A stretch of DNA of 64,000 nucleotides from UTCFX2 sp963788305 (GCA_963788305.1 CAWBGK010000004.1:124001-188000); one strand, 5' to 3'; positions 1 through 8,844 are shown, counted from the stretch's first letter. A program made the numbers and translations. Notes: generated from the letters alone by a model not told the origin.

Positions 1-573
1 CACGTCCAGGCTTCCGGCAAGCCGTTCTTGGCTGTGATTCGGGAGATCGGGTCCCTGTTCGCCGGGACGGAGAAGACGGTCTCGGTCGAAGTCAACCCGC
101 ACCTGACGGACTACCAGGCGATGGTCCTCGAAGGCGAAAAACTGGCTGCGATCAGCCCCAATTTTGTGATCAAGCTGCCGGCTGTCGAAGCCGGTTATAA
201 GGCTGTCGCGGTATTGAAAGAAATGGGCATCCGCTCGAACCTGACGCTCGTCTTTTCCTCGGTCCAGGCCCTGCACGCGATGCGGATGGGCGCGTTCTAC
301 GTCTCCCCGTTCATCGGCTGGAAGGAAACCAACGGCGAAGAGATCTGGAGCTTTATCGAGGAGATCGTCGCGATGCGCGACAACTACACCTTCCCGACCG
401 AGATCATCGTCGCCGCCGTTCGCAACGGCCGCCAGATCACCGAAGCCGCAGTCCGGGGTGCCGACATTGTGACGGCCGGGCTGGCCGTCTTCCAGGAAGC
501 CTTCGACCACCCCTACACCGCCGTCGGTCTGGGACGCTTCCAGGGTTTCTGGGATCAGACGCCTTACGAATAA
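1..573 (+). CDS. transaldolase / fructose-6-phosphate aldolase family protein (5' end outside window)
   Basis: The frame is open from the first base, so the N-terminus lies upstream. The visible 190 residues form the C-terminal two thirds of a small class I aldolase barrel: a V-E-V-N-P strand, the F-V-I-K-L-P strand that carries the Schiff-base lysine, the L-V-F-S-S-V-Q-A strand and a Y-V-S-P-F-I-G motif. These match the fructose-6-phosphate aldolase/transaldolase family, which makes or breaks a C-C bond through dihydroxyacetone. The substrate cannot be told from sequence; the genes behind it (UxaA-type dehydratase, LarA-like, AOR) suggest a sugar acid or a modified sugar. No frameshifts. Confidence 0.8.
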   Translation, partial: HVQASGKPFLAVIREIGSLFAGTEKTVSVEVNPHLTDYQAMVLEGEKLAAISPNFVIKLPAVEAGYKAVAVLKEMGIRSNLTLVFSSVQALHAMRMGAFYVSPFIGWKETNGEEIWSFIEEIVAMRDNYTFPTEIIVAAVRNGRQITEAAVRGADIVTAGLAVFQEAFDHPYTAVGLGRFQGFWDQTPYE

Positions 574-650
574 AAACGAACCTGAATGGTCTTCGAGGTT
601 GTTTATGCTCGTTTTGAAATCGAGTATTAATTCAAATCAGGAGAGAACAT

Positions 651-974
651 ATGAAAAAAGGGATTTTACTCCACGAAGCTGCCGACGACGTCGGCGTGGC
701 TGCAATGGACCTGCAAGCCGGCGAGTCGGTCGAAGCCGTGACGCTGGATGGCGTCGTGGTTACCCAGGTCAGGCTGGCTCAGGACATACCCCTCGGGCAT
801 AAGCTGGCGATGCGCGACCTTCCGGCAGAGAAACATGTGATCGAATACGGCCGCCCGATCGGCCGCGCAGTTGCCGCGATCAAGCTGGGCGAGCACGTCC
901 ACGTCCACAACATCAAGAGCCTGCGCTGGGCAGCCAGCGAATCGAAAGTACTGGGAGGTAAGGTGAAGCCATGA
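651..974 (+). CDS. UxaA-type dehydratase/lyase, small SAF-domain subunit
   Basis: A 107-residue SAF-domain protein (L-L-H-E-A-A-D-D-V-G-V-A start, H-V-H-V-H-N end) corresponding to the N-terminal part of altronate dehydratase. A Shine-Dalgarno sequence (AGGAGAG) lies 8 bases before ATG 651. It overlaps the large-subunit gene by four bases (ATGA), so the two are translated together. Split small/large pairs occur in altronate/galactarate-type dehydratases and in 3-sulfolactate lyase (SuyA/SuyB, about 10 and 42 kDa), and the sizes here fit both; the substrate is open. Confidence 0.8.
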   Translation: MKKGILLHEAADDVGVAAMDLQAGESVEAVTLDGVVVTQVRLAQDIPLGHKLAMRDLPAEKHVIEYGRPIGRAVAAIKLGEHVHVHNIKSLRWAASESKVLGGKVKP

Positions 975-2137
975 CATCCTACAAAGACATCCCACTGACC
1001 GGCTACCGTCGTGAAAACGGTCGGGTCGGCATCCGCAACCATGTCCTGATCCTTTCGGTCGACGATATCTCCAATGCTGCCGTCAACGGCGTGGCGAGCC
1101 TGATCCGCGGCACGATGGCGCTGCCCCACCCCTACGGCCGGCTGCAGTTCGGCGAAGACCTGGAGCTGACCTTCGATACCCTCATCGGCACAGCTAAAAA
1201 TCCGAATATCGCCGCGGCCGTGGTGATCGGGATCGAGCCCAACTGGACGGATTACATCGTCAACGCGGTCGCAAAGACCGGCAAGCCCGTCGCCGGCTTC
1301 AGCATCGAGCGTTCAGGCGACCTGAAGACGATCGAAAAAGCCGCCTGGAAGGCCAAGGAATTCGTCCACTACGCCTCCGAGCTTCCGCGCGTACCCGTCA
1401 GCTGGGACGAGATCCTGGTTTCGACCAAATGCGGTGAATCGGACACGACCAGCGGCCTTGCGAGCAACCCGACGGTCGGACGCGTATTTGAGCGACTCGA
1501 GAAAATCGGCAACACTTTGATCTTCGGCGAGACCACCGAAGTCACCGGCGCGGAAGACAAGATCATTGAGCAGTGCGCCACGCCGGAAGTCGCCGCCCAG
1601 TTCAAGGCCGCCTTCGATAACTACCAGGAGCTGGTCGCTTCCCAGGGTGTCAGCCTGCTCGGCACCCAGCCGACCGAAGGCAACATTCGCGGCGGCCTCT
1701 CGACGATCGAAGAGAAAGCGCTCGGGAACGTCGAGAAGATGGGCCGCTGCACGGTCGTCTCCTTCCTGAAGCCGGCCGAAGCTCCCAAATCCCCCGGGCT
1801 GCACTATATGGACTCGTCCAGCGCGGCCGCCGAGATGGTCACGCTTTGCTGCGCAGCCGGCGCGGTGCTGCACCTGTTCACCACCGGGCAGGGCAACATC
1901 ATCGGCAACCCGATCGAGCCCGTGATCAAGCTCTCCGCCAATCCGCTCACCGTAGCGACGATGACCGAGCATATCGACGTCGACATCTCCGGTATGCTGC
2001 GCTTCGACTACAATCTAGACGGCGCGGCCGACCGGGTGATGGAGATGATGGCGCATACGATCAACGGCCGCCTGACCAGCGCCGAAGCGCTCCGCCACGA
2101 CGAGTTCGTGATCACCAAGCTCTACCGCAGCTCCTAG
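971..2137 (+). CDS. UxaA-type dehydratase/lyase, large subunit
   Basis: 388 residues, the catalytic C-terminal part of the UxaA (altronate dehydratase) family. Visible landmarks are the N-terminal G-Y-R-R-E-N-G-R-V-G-I-R-N-H motif, the K-C-G-E-S-D-T-T-S-G-L-A-S-N-P motif that holds a metal/Fe-binding cysteine in the family, a C-C-A-A-G-A stretch and G-Q-G-N-I-I-G-N-P-I-E-P-V near the C-terminus. It acts with the preceding SAF subunit to remove water (or sulfite, if SuyB-like) from a hydroxy acid. Only two bases separate its stop from the next ATG. Confidence 0.82.
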   Translation: MTSYKDIPLTGYRRENGRVGIRNHVLILSVDDISNAAVNGVASLIRGTMALPHPYGRLQFGEDLELTFDTLIGTAKNPNIAAAVVIGIEPNWTDYIVNAVAKTGKPVAGFSIERSGDLKTIEKAAWKAKEFVHYASELPRVPVSWDEILVSTKCGESDTTSGLASNPTVGRVFERLEKIGNTLIFGETTEVTGAEDKIIEQCATPEVAAQFKAAFDNYQELVASQGVSLLGTQPTEGNIRGGLSTIEEKALGNVEKMGRCTVVSFLKPAEAPKSPGLHYMDSSSAAAEMVTLCCAAGAVLHLFTTGQGNIIGNPIEPVIKLSANPLTVATMTEHIDVDISGMLRFDYNLDGAADRVMEMMAHTINGRLTSAEALRHDEFVITKLYRSS

Positions 2138-2139
2138 CC

Positions 2140-3402
2140 ATGGAAATCCGCCTGCCGTATGGGCGCTCGCACCTGACCGCCAGCATCCCTGATTCTTACG
2201 GGGTGGACATCATCGAATTCCCCGAAGTCCAGCCCGCCCCCGACCCGCAGAGTCTGGTCGAGGCGGCGCTGGACGATCTGGTCGGGGGTAAAAGCTGGCA
2301 GGAGCATGCAGGCGCCCAATCGGCGGCGGTTGCCGTCAACGACAAGACCCGCCCGGTCCCGCACGACCAGCTCCTGCCACCGCTGCTCGAGCGGCTGGCC
2401 CGCCTGGGCATCCCCAACTCTGCGATCACCTTCTACATCGCGGTGGGCAGCCATCCGCCGATGGATCCGGACGAGTACTCCTCGATCCTGCCCGCAGCAG
2501 TCCTGCGGCGCTTCAAAGTGGTCTCGCACGATTCGGAGAATGAACAGAAGCTGGTCTACCTCGGCAGGACCGGGCGCGGCACGCCGATCTGGTCGAATTG
2601 GGGTTTCGTCCAGTCCGACCTGAAGATCGTGGTAGGGAACATCGAGCCGCACCAGTTTGTCGGTTTCTCCGGCGGGGTCAAGACGGCCGCGATAGGCCTG
2701 GCAGGGATACAGACGATCAACGCCAACCACGCGCTGATGACCCACCCGGACTCCCGGTTGGGAGAGTACGAAACCAACCCCGCCCGCCAGGATATCGAGG
2801 AGATCGGGATAAAAGTCGGCGTCCGGCTTGCGCTGAACGCCGTCCTCAACCAGGACCGGCGGATCGTCCACGTGCTCGCAGGCAGCCCGCAGGCGGTGAT
2901 GCTGGCCGGGCTGCCGCTCTCGCGCCAAGTCTGCCAGGCGGCTGTGCCTCAGAAATACGGGCTGGTGATCACCTCACCCGGCGGTCACCCGAAGGATCTC
3001 AATGTTTACCAGTCCCAAAAAGGGTTGGGACACGCCGCGCTGATCGCCCGCCCTGGCGGGACGGTCATCCTGGCCGCGGCCTGCCCGGAAGGCAGCGGCA
3101 GCCAGCATTACGAAAACTGGATGTCGGGTAAAGCCTCCTATTCCGAAGTCCTGGCGCGATTCAAGGCCGAAGGGTTCCGGATTGGACCGCACAAGGCCTT
3201 CCAGATCGCCCGGGATGCCTCGATCGTCCGGCTGATCAGCTGCACGGAGATGAACGAATCCTTTGCCCGATATTTGCTGCTCAACCCGGCCCCAAGCCTG
3301 CAGGCTGCCGTCGACCTGGCGCTGAAGGACCTCGAGCCTGGCGAGCGGATCGCGGTCCTGCCGCACGCCTCGTCCACGATTCCTTACCTTCAGCAACAGT
3401 AA
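2140..3402 (+). CDS. LarA-like nickel-pincer racemase/epimerase (DUF2088)
   Basis: 420 residues of the lactate racemase LarA family. The N-terminal D-K-T-R-P motif, G-S-H-P-P-M, P-H-Q-F-V-G-F-S-G-G-V-K (the lysine that carries the nickel-pincer cofactor) and N-H-A-L-M-T-H-P (nickel-binding histidine region) are all present, so the enzyme looks catalytically complete. Family members racemise or epimerise 2-hydroxy acids, including sugar acids. Position between a UxaA-type dehydratase and an AOR suggests it converts the configuration of the hydroxy acid handled by this operon; the exact substrate is inference. No larB/larC/larE genes are in the window. Confidence 0.82.
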   Translation: MEIRLPYGRSHLTASIPDSYGVDIIEFPEVQPAPDPQSLVEAALDDLVGGKSWQEHAGAQSAAVAVNDKTRPVPHDQLLPPLLERLARLGIPNSAITFYIAVGSHPPMDPDEYSSILPAAVLRRFKVVSHDSENEQKLVYLGRTGRGTPIWSNWGFVQSDLKIVVGNIEPHQFVGFSGGVKTAAIGLAGIQTINANHALMTHPDSRLGEYETNPARQDIEEIGIKVGVRLALNAVLNQDRRIVHVLAGSPQAVMLAGLPLSRQVCQAAVPQKYGLVITSPGGHPKDLNVYQSQKGLGHAALIARPGGTVILAAACPEGSGSQHYENWMSGKASYSEVLARFKAEGFRIGPHKAFQIARDASIVRLISCTEMNESFARYLLLNPAPSLQAAVDLALKDLEPGERIAVLPHASSTIPYLQQQ

Positions 3403-3438
3403 ATCTCAATCACCACCGGGTTCTCCAGGAGGTTCATC

Positions 3439-5334
3439 ATGTACGGAACAACTGCCAGAGTGCTGCGTGTCGATCTGACGACCGGCGCGATCGAAGTGCA
3501 GACGCTGAGCGAGGAGTTTTACCGGCTCTACCCGGGCGGCAAAGCCCTTGCCGGCTATATTCTGCTGAACGAGCTGCCACCCCAGGTTGACCCATTCTCC
3601 CCGGATAACGTGCTCGTGTTCGCCAACGGGCTGCTGACGGGCGCGCCGCTCTCGACGGCCACTCGCTACGTCGTCTCCGCTCGCTCCCCGCTCACCGGCG
3701 GCTACGGCGAATCGGAAGCGGCCGGGTTCTGGGGCCCGGAGCTCAAGATGGCCGGCTGGGAAGCGATCGTCGTCAAGGGGCGCGCCGCGCAGCCGGTCTA
3801 CCTCTGGATCAAGGACGACCAGGTCGAGATCCGCCCGGCGACTCACCTGTGGGGCAGGCTTGCTGCCGAAGTCCAGCAGGTGATCCGCGCTGAGCTCGGG
3901 GACGAGAAGATCCGGGTGCTGCAGACCGGCATCGCCGGCGAAAACCTGGTGCGCTTTGCCGCGATCACCAACGACCTGCGCCACTTCAATGCCCGCAGCG
4001 GCATGGGCGCAGTGATGGGCTCGAAGAACCTGCGGGCGATCGCCGTGCGCGGCGGGCAGCGCTACCAGTCCCTGGCTTATGACTCCGAAGCGCTGATGGC
4101 GCTCGGGAAAAAGCTGGCAAAAGGCGTCAAAGAGAACCCGATCAGCTGGGACCTGCAGAACCGCGGCACGCCCGGCTTGATCGAGCCGCTCAACCTCGGC
4201 GGGATCCTGCCGACCCGCAACTTCCGCCAGGGCTCATTTGAGCTGGCCGATCAGATCAAATGGGAAGAGTACGAAAAACAGCTGCTCACCGCCCGGCGCT
4301 CCTGCTACGCCTGTGCGGTCCGCTGCAAGCGTGAAGTCAGGGTGGACGGGCGGACCTCCGAATACGGTGGTCCCGAATACGAAACGCTCGGCGCCCTCGG
4401 ACCGGACTGCGCGATCGGCGACCTGCAGGCGCTGGCGAAAGCCAACGAGCTCTGCAACGCCTACCTGCTCGACAGCATCTCGACCGGCGCGACGATCGCC
4501 TTCGCGATGGAGTGCTTCGAGCACGGCCTGATCGGGCTGGAGCAGACCGGCGGGATCGAGCTGCGCTTCGGGAACGCCGAAGCCATGCTCCAGATGGTCG
4601 AGAAGATCGCCCGCCGCGAGGGGCTCGGGGACCTGCTGGCCGAAGGCAGCAAGCGCGCTGCCGAAGCCATCGGCGGCGACGCCCATCTCTTCGCGATCCA
4701 GGTCAAGGGTGAAGAGCTGGCGATGCACGAGCCGCGCGGCAAATATAACGTCGGGATGGGCTACGCCGTCTCCGAGCTCGGCGGGGACCACCTGGTCGTC
4801 CAGCACGACCCTGCCCTGGCGAATCCCGAATCGTTCACCTTCAAAGCCGCTCGTCCGCTCGGGATCACGGTCGCCCAACCGCCGCGCTCCTTCAGCGACG
4901 AGAAGATGTACCACTTCTACGTCCTGGAAAGATGGTGCAGCCTCGAAAAAGTGGTCGGCTACTGCTTCTTCGGACCGGCGCCGCGCTCCTTTATCCTGCC
5001 CGAGGAAGTCCTGAGCTCGATTAACGCCGCCAGCGGCTGGGACCTGACGATCGACGACCTGCTCCAGATCGGCGAGCGGGCGACAAACATGGCGCGGGTC
5101 TTCAACATGCGGGAAGGCTTCTCGCGGACGGACGACACCCTGCCCGAACGCTTCTTTCAGCCGCTCGAGAACGGCCCTTTGCAGGGCGAAGCGCTGCCTC
5201 GGGCAGAGTTCGAGCATGCCCTCAGCGTGCTCTATGCCCTTAAAGGCTGGGACACAGAAACCGGCCGTCCCACCCGCGATAGGCTGGAGTCGCTCTCGCT
5301 CGGCTGGGCGGCGGACCTGCTGGAACAAGCATGA
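3439..5334 (+). CDS. aldehyde:ferredoxin oxidoreductase (tungsten/molybdenum pterin)
   Basis: 631 residues, normal AOR length. The N-terminal domain has the P-G-G-K-A-L-A-G-Y and S-A-R-S-P-L-T-G-G-Y-G-E-S motifs and R-S-G-M-G-A-V-M-G-S-K-N-L-R-A; the [4Fe-4S] cluster is marked by S-C-Y-A-C-A-V-R-C-K near residue 290, with a further cysteine in G-P-D-C-A-I-G-D. AORs oxidise aldehydes to acids with ferredoxin in the cytoplasm. A Shine-Dalgarno sequence (CCAGGAGG) precedes ATG 3439. The next gene, a MoaD/ThiS-like protein, overlaps by four bases, a common pairing for tungsten enzymes. Confidence 0.92.
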   Translation: MYGTTARVLRVDLTTGAIEVQTLSEEFYRLYPGGKALAGYILLNELPPQVDPFSPDNVLVFANGLLTGAPLSTATRYVVSARSPLTGGYGESEAAGFWGPELKMAGWEAIVVKGRAAQPVYLWIKDDQVEIRPATHLWGRLAAEVQQVIRAELGDEKIRVLQTGIAGENLVRFAAITNDLRHFNARSGMGAVMGSKNLRAIAVRGGQRYQSLAYDSEALMALGKKLAKGVKENPISWDLQNRGTPGLIEPLNLGGILPTRNFRQGSFELADQIKWEEYEKQLLTARRSCYACAVRCKREVRVDGRTSEYGGPEYETLGALGPDCAIGDLQALAKANELCNAYLLDSISTGATIAFAMECFEHGLIGLEQTGGIELRFGNAEAMLQMVEKIARREGLGDLLAEGSKRAAEAIGGDAHLFAIQVKGEELAMHEPRGKYNVGMGYAVSELGGDHLVVQHDPALANPESFTFKAARPLGITVAQPPRSFSDEKMYHFYVLERWCSLEKVVGYCFFGPAPRSFILPEEVLSSINAASGWDLTIDDLLQIGERATNMARVFNMREGFSRTDDTLPERFFQPLENGPLQGEALPRAEFEHALSVLYALKGWDTETGRPTRDRLESLSLGWAADLLEQA

Positions 5335-5561
5335 TCCTGCATCTGGGTGGATTTTATTCTTTCTACATCCCCGGACACCCGCCCCGGGTCGAAGTGGATT
5401 TGAACTCGCCCGCCCGGCTGGTGGACGTGTTGGATCAGCTCGGGATCCCCAACGCCGAGGTCGGCCTGACCGTCGTAAACGGGGAAATGGTCGACTTGAA
5501 AGAAACGGTAGTCTCTCAAGCAGATGTAGTAAAGCTGGTCCCGCCCGCAGACGGCGGGTGA
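5331..5561 (+). CDS. MoaD/ThiS-like ubiquitin-fold sulfur carrier
   Basis: 76 residues with beta-grasp character and the diagnostic C-terminal Gly-Gly (P-P-A-D-G-G-stop). Such proteins carry thiocarboxylate sulfur for molybdopterin/tungstopterin synthesis and often sit directly behind AOR genes; here the ATG overlaps the AOR stop (ATGA). Two decayed relatives of its 3' half lie downstream at about 6121 and 7345. A terminator follows at 5578, so this is the last gene of the operon. Confidence 0.85.
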   Translation: MILHLGGFYSFYIPGHPPRVEVDLNSPARLVDVLDQLGIPNAEVGLTVVNGEMVDLKETVVSQADVVKLVPPADGG

Positions 5562-5577
5562 GAAATCGAAGGCATTC

Positions 5578-5616
5578 AAAAAACCCGAAAGGTCTTGAAG
5601 ACCTTTCGGGTTTTTT
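5578..5616 (+). terminator. bidirectional rho-independent terminator
   Basis: An almost perfect inverted repeat with arms AAAACCCGAAAGGTCTT / AAGACCTTTCGGGTTTT, a very short loop and A/T tracts on both sides, so it can end transcription in either direction. The same hairpin core (CCGAAAGGTC...GACCTTTCGG) recurs behind the ornithine operon at 15742 and as a variant at 53968. Confidence 0.9.
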
Positions 5617-5794
5617 AACAATCCAGTAGCACGATCCATTTTGGAGGAGACCTGATGAGTTAAACGACACGTGGTATCATGGTCTCGCAGGCTGCTTGTC
5701 CACCACGCATAATAAATTGAACAATGAGCTTCTCAGGCGCTGGTCCAGAATGATTGGGAAAAAATGGATCCGCCGGGAAAAGCGAGGAACAAAG

Positions 5795-6109
5795 ATGATG
5801 GCGTTTTCTAGATGGATTTCGCTTCTTTTAGTCCCCCTATTCGTACTTAACCCATTCTTTGCATCCAGTATGCCGCTGGCACATCTTCAGCCGGCCGGCA
5901 TCACCCTCCAGGTGGATATCTTCGGCGACTTCAACGACCTCGCCCACCAGGCCTGCAACAGCTCTGTCGCCGGGGATTGCTCGCTGCGTGGGGCGATCAC
6001 CCGCGCCAACCGCTACCCTGGAAACCTGTACGTGATCCAGCTCTACGGAAGGAACGTACAACCTTAGCCTGGTCGTCATTGACGACACGAATGAAGGGAG
6101 GTAGCTGGA
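5795..6109 (+). pseudogene. remnant of a secreted beta-helix type protein (C-S-L-R-G-A-I motif)
   Basis: ATG 5795 follows a GAGG Shine-Dalgarno and opens a signal peptide (hydrophobic W-I-S-L-L-L-V-P-L-F-V-L). It continues into I-F-G-D-F-N-D-L and G-D-C-S-L-R-G-A-I-T-R-A-N, the start of the right-handed beta-helix/autotransporter-like proteins common in Chloroflexota. One base out of frame near 6047 brings back the expected G-T-Y-N-L-S-L-V-V-I-D-D-T-N, but the frame closes at about 6109, leaving only about 100 residues of a protein normally many times longer. I read it as a truncated relic. Confidence 0.6.
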
Positions 6110-6120
6110 ATCCCCGACCT

Positions 6121-6287
6121 AGCTCCTGTATATGCTTCTCATGCTTGGCATCCGACAGGTAAAGAAAGGGTTCATAGTGGTCGATGGGCAAATGGCTGAC
6201 CTCCTCGAGGCCATGGTCAGCCAGCAGGATGTGGTCAAGATCTACCCGCCGGTCAGCGGAGGAATGATAATGATATCAGTAAAATAA
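6121..6287 (+). pseudogene. 3' remnant of a moaD-like gene, copy 1
   Basis: The frame reads L-G-I-R-Q-V-K-K-G-F-I-V-V-D-G-Q-M-A-D-L and then V-S-Q-Q-D-V-V-K-I-Y-P-P-V-S-G-G, which lines up with the second half of the MoaD-like protein at 5331 (T-V-V-N-G-E-M-V-D-L and V-S-Q-A-D-V-V-K-L-V-P-P-A-D-G-G). The Gly-Gly end is followed by extra codons before TAA, so it is no longer a functional C-terminus, and there is no matching 5' half. Confidence 0.6.
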
Positions 6288-6391
6288 CTAGCCACCTGAC
6301 AGTTTCTGATTACACATATAGGCTTAAATATCAAAACCTATCCGCCGCAATCCCCATTCTTGCTTGCAGAAGAATCTATTGATCTGGAAAG

Positions 6392-7081
6392 TTATGGACT
6401 ATTCTGACGCAATTCTGTATATTTATATTCCCCAAATCCATGCCAGTTCTGGCTTTCTTGATCAAGAAAAGCCGGATCAAATCCGGCAAGTTGCCCGTTT
6501 GTCATGTAGTCATTAAAGAATTCAGGTGCAAGATAGCCGATGCAGGCTGCAGACTGTTCCGGCTTTATCACTGCTTTCGCTGGCAGCTTTCCGTATCGAT
6601 GATCCCAAAATACATAACCTTTTGATGGATAGAGAATTCTGGTGGATAACTCCGATGTTTCCACAGTTTTATACGTGGCCAATACTTCTTCAGGCTCTCC
6701 CAGTTTGTTTATGAGTTCACCGAATTTAAGAACACTGTCATCCGGACAAACTACAATCGCAGAGACAATATCATCATCAAAAAAAACTGTGCCTCCATAA
6801 TCAGAAGCTTAAGTCTCTGCAAGCCAATCTACAGCGTCGTCGGAGCTGACAATCGATGCATCCTTGATTGAATCAAAATCTATCCATGATATTGATCTCA
6901 GTTGGTCAATGGCTTCTGTGCGCGTGGTTTTTCCGGGAGTAATATTCTCCCAACAGGGTGGGGAGCAGCTGCTGTCTGTAATGATCGAGGATTCTCCTGG
7001 ATCAGGTGAGCTGTTAACACATGAGCTGAGCAATGTCATTATGAATGCAATCAGAATGATGTGAAAGATTTTTTTATTCAT
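6392..7081 (-). pseudogene. lipoprotein gene interrupted by an in-frame TAA
   Basis: Reading leftward from ATG 7081 there is a lipoprotein signal (hydrophobic I-I-L-I-A-F-I-M-T-L-L-S-S-C, lipobox cysteine at residue 21), then C-S-P-P-C-W-E-N-I-T-P-G-K-T-T, a pattern seen in Chloroflexota lipoproteins of unknown function. A TAA at 6811-6809 stops it after 90 residues, yet the same frame stays open behind the stop for about 139 more codons (A-S-D-Y-G-G-T-V-F-F onwards to 6392). This looks like one gene of about 230 codons with a single nonsense change. TAA has no recoding use, so loss of function or a base error is likely. The gene is clearly AT-richer than its neighbours. Confidence 0.6.
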
Positions 7082-7344
7082 AGTAGACAGAATCCATCAG
7101 TTGTTTATGTGTCATTACCCGAATGAGAAGAACCACAGCAGGTTGATAAAAGAATTTGTAGACAAAAATCGTCTCCGACATCTCAAAAGCTTCTGACCAT
7201 AAGATCCAATATTTTCCACCCATTTATACCGAGATTGCTTGCATACCTCAATATGATCCCGACATTTATTTATATCACCGATTATCAATAAAATCATATA
7301 GAAATTATCGCTATAATTTTCGTTCAAAGTACTGAATACTGAAA
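7082..7344. other. AT-rich stretch without a recognisable gene
   Basis: Only a 70-codon minus-strand frame (7115-7327, starting M-N-E-N-Y-S-D-N-F) is present. It has no family resemblance that I can see and no convincing Shine-Dalgarno sequence. The base composition is much AT-richer than the flanking operons, as in the broken lipoprotein gene next to it. Confidence 0.4.
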
Positions 7345-7522
7345 AACAGTTCGCCTGAGTTCGATGCCTTCAGCGATCCGAGCGTCAGGTTTGAGGATCT
7401 TGTCGGCCTTCCTGTCCGGATCACCACCGTGACTCTCCTGCGGGTAGATGGCTAAGATCCGCGAAGCCGTGGTCTGCCAGCAGGATGTGGTCAAGATCTA
7501 CTCGCCGGTCAGCGGGGGGTGA
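7345..7522 (+). pseudogene. 3' remnant of a moaD-like gene, copy 2
   Basis: Conceptual translation gives F-E-D-L-V-G-L-P-V-R-I-T-T-V-T-L-L-R-V-D-G, an in-frame TAA/TAG-type break, then V-C-Q-Q-D-V-V-K-I-Y-S-P-V-S-G-G and TGA. This is the same MoaD-like C-terminal half as at 6121 and 5331. The shared DNA GCAGGATGTGGTCAAGATCT in copies 1 and 2 shows that the two remnants are close relatives of each other. Confidence 0.55.
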
Positions 7523-7617
7523 TACATTGGTACATAACAATCCAAACTGAAAATCAGTGTTACATCCCTTCTCCCATTCGTGACATCTCTCACTCTCCCT
7601 AAGTGCAGGTTCTCAGA

Positions 7618-7647
7618 TTGCGCCGTTCGACAGCCTCGTGTTAGAAT
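7618..7647 (+). promoter_or_regulatory. weak candidate promoter of the ornithine operon
   Basis: TTGCGC and TAGAAT separated by 18 bases lie about 120 bases ahead of the ord start. The match is partial and is offered only because no better sigma-70 box was seen between 7523 and 7765. An AAGGAG Shine-Dalgarno lies at about 7753. Confidence 0.25.
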
Positions 7648-7765
7648 CCACCTGCAGTCTGCCTGACCCTCCCTCAGGCATCCCAACATTAACAACCAGG
7701 TTTCCCACCGTCCGGGTCGACAGGTGGTCTGAAGGGTTCATTCGATATCGATAAGGAGATAGAGT

Positions 7766-8812
7766 ATGAAACACCAATTCGTGTCCTTCAGTGGGGCCTT
7801 GGCGCCATGGGCGGCGGCATGGCCCGCCTGATGCTCGAGAAATCCGGTCTGAAGATCGTGGCCGCGGTCGACGGTCGGCCCGATTTCGTCGGCAAGGACC
7901 TGGGCGAGGTGCTCGGCCTCGGCAAAAAGCTGGGCGTCACCGTCACCAACCAGCCCGAAGACGTCTTGGACAAGAAAAAGTCGATATCGTCATCCTCGCG
8001 ACCACCTCCTGGGTCAGGGACCAGATGCGCCGACCTGCGCAAGATCATCACCGCCGGGATCAACTGCATCACGATCGCCGAAGAGATGGCCGACCCCGAG
8101 GCCCAAAGCCCGGAGCTGGCCGCAAGAGCTCGATGCAGCTGGCCAAAAAGCACGGCGTGACCGTGCTGGGCACCGGCGTCAACCCCGGCTTCGTGCTCGA
8201 CCTGCTGGTGGTGACGCTGACCGGCGGCAGCCACACCGTGGAGCGGATCGAAGCCTCGCGCGTGAACGACCTCAGCCCCTACGGCCCGACCGTGATGAAA
8301 TCCCAGGGCGTGGGCACCACCCCCGAAGCCTTCCGGGCGGGCGTGGCCGATGGCTCGATCGTCGGGCATGTCGGCTTCCCCGAGTCGATCCACATGATCA
8401 GCGATGCGCTCGGCCTGGGCGTCGACCGCATCGAGCAGAGCCCGCGAGCCGATCATCAGCAACGTCTACCGCGAGACGCCGCACGTCAAGGTCGAGCCGG
8501 GGATGGTGGCAGGCTGCGCCCACATCGGCATCGGCTACCGCGGCGACAAGGAAGTGGTCACGCTGATCCACCCGCAGCAGATCCACCCGCACCTGGAAAA
8601 CCAGGACACCGGCGACTACATCAACATCTACGGCAAGCCCGAAATCCACATGGCGATCAAGCCCGAGATCGCCGGCGGCATATGCCACGATGGGCGTGGC
8701 GGTCAACATGATCCCGCACGTCGTCGCGGCCACGCCCGGGCTGAAGCGCATGATCGATCTGCCCGTGCCGGCGGCGCTGATGGGCGAGAGCGCCTACAGC
8801 CGCCGCGTCTGA
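7766..8812 (+). CDS. ord: 2,4-diaminopentanoate dehydrogenase (frameshifted)
   Basis: The conceptual protein starts I-R-V-L-Q-W-G-L-G-A-M-G-G-G-M-A-R, a Rossmann NAD(P) motif of the dihydrodipicolinate-reductase-like fold, and continues with I-L-A-T-T-S-W-V, G-T-G-V-N-P-G-F and a C-terminal I-Y-G-K-P-E-I-H-M. It matches Ord, which oxidatively deaminates 2,4-diaminopentanoate in ornithine fermentation. It is first in the ord-ortAB-oraSE order known from Clostridium. About six single-base indels interrupt it (near 7771, 7980, 8037, 8124, 8441 and 8680); between them the sequence is well conserved, so sequencing error is more likely than decay. Confidence 0.85.
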
Positions 8813-8844
8813 CTCGTTGTATCAGCATGAGGAGGACATGATCG

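Noticed and set aside
4234..5670. 478-codon minus-strand open frame opposite the AOR gene
   Set aside because: Antisense shadow of GC-rich codon use; the plus strand holds a complete AOR with all motifs.
6809..6811. Recoding at the internal stop of the lipoprotein gene
   Set aside because: The codon is TAA, for which no bacterial recoding amino acid is known.
7115..7327. 70-codon minus-strand frame as a gene
   Set aside because: Too weak: no ribosome site and no conserved features; listed only as part of an AT-rich stretch.
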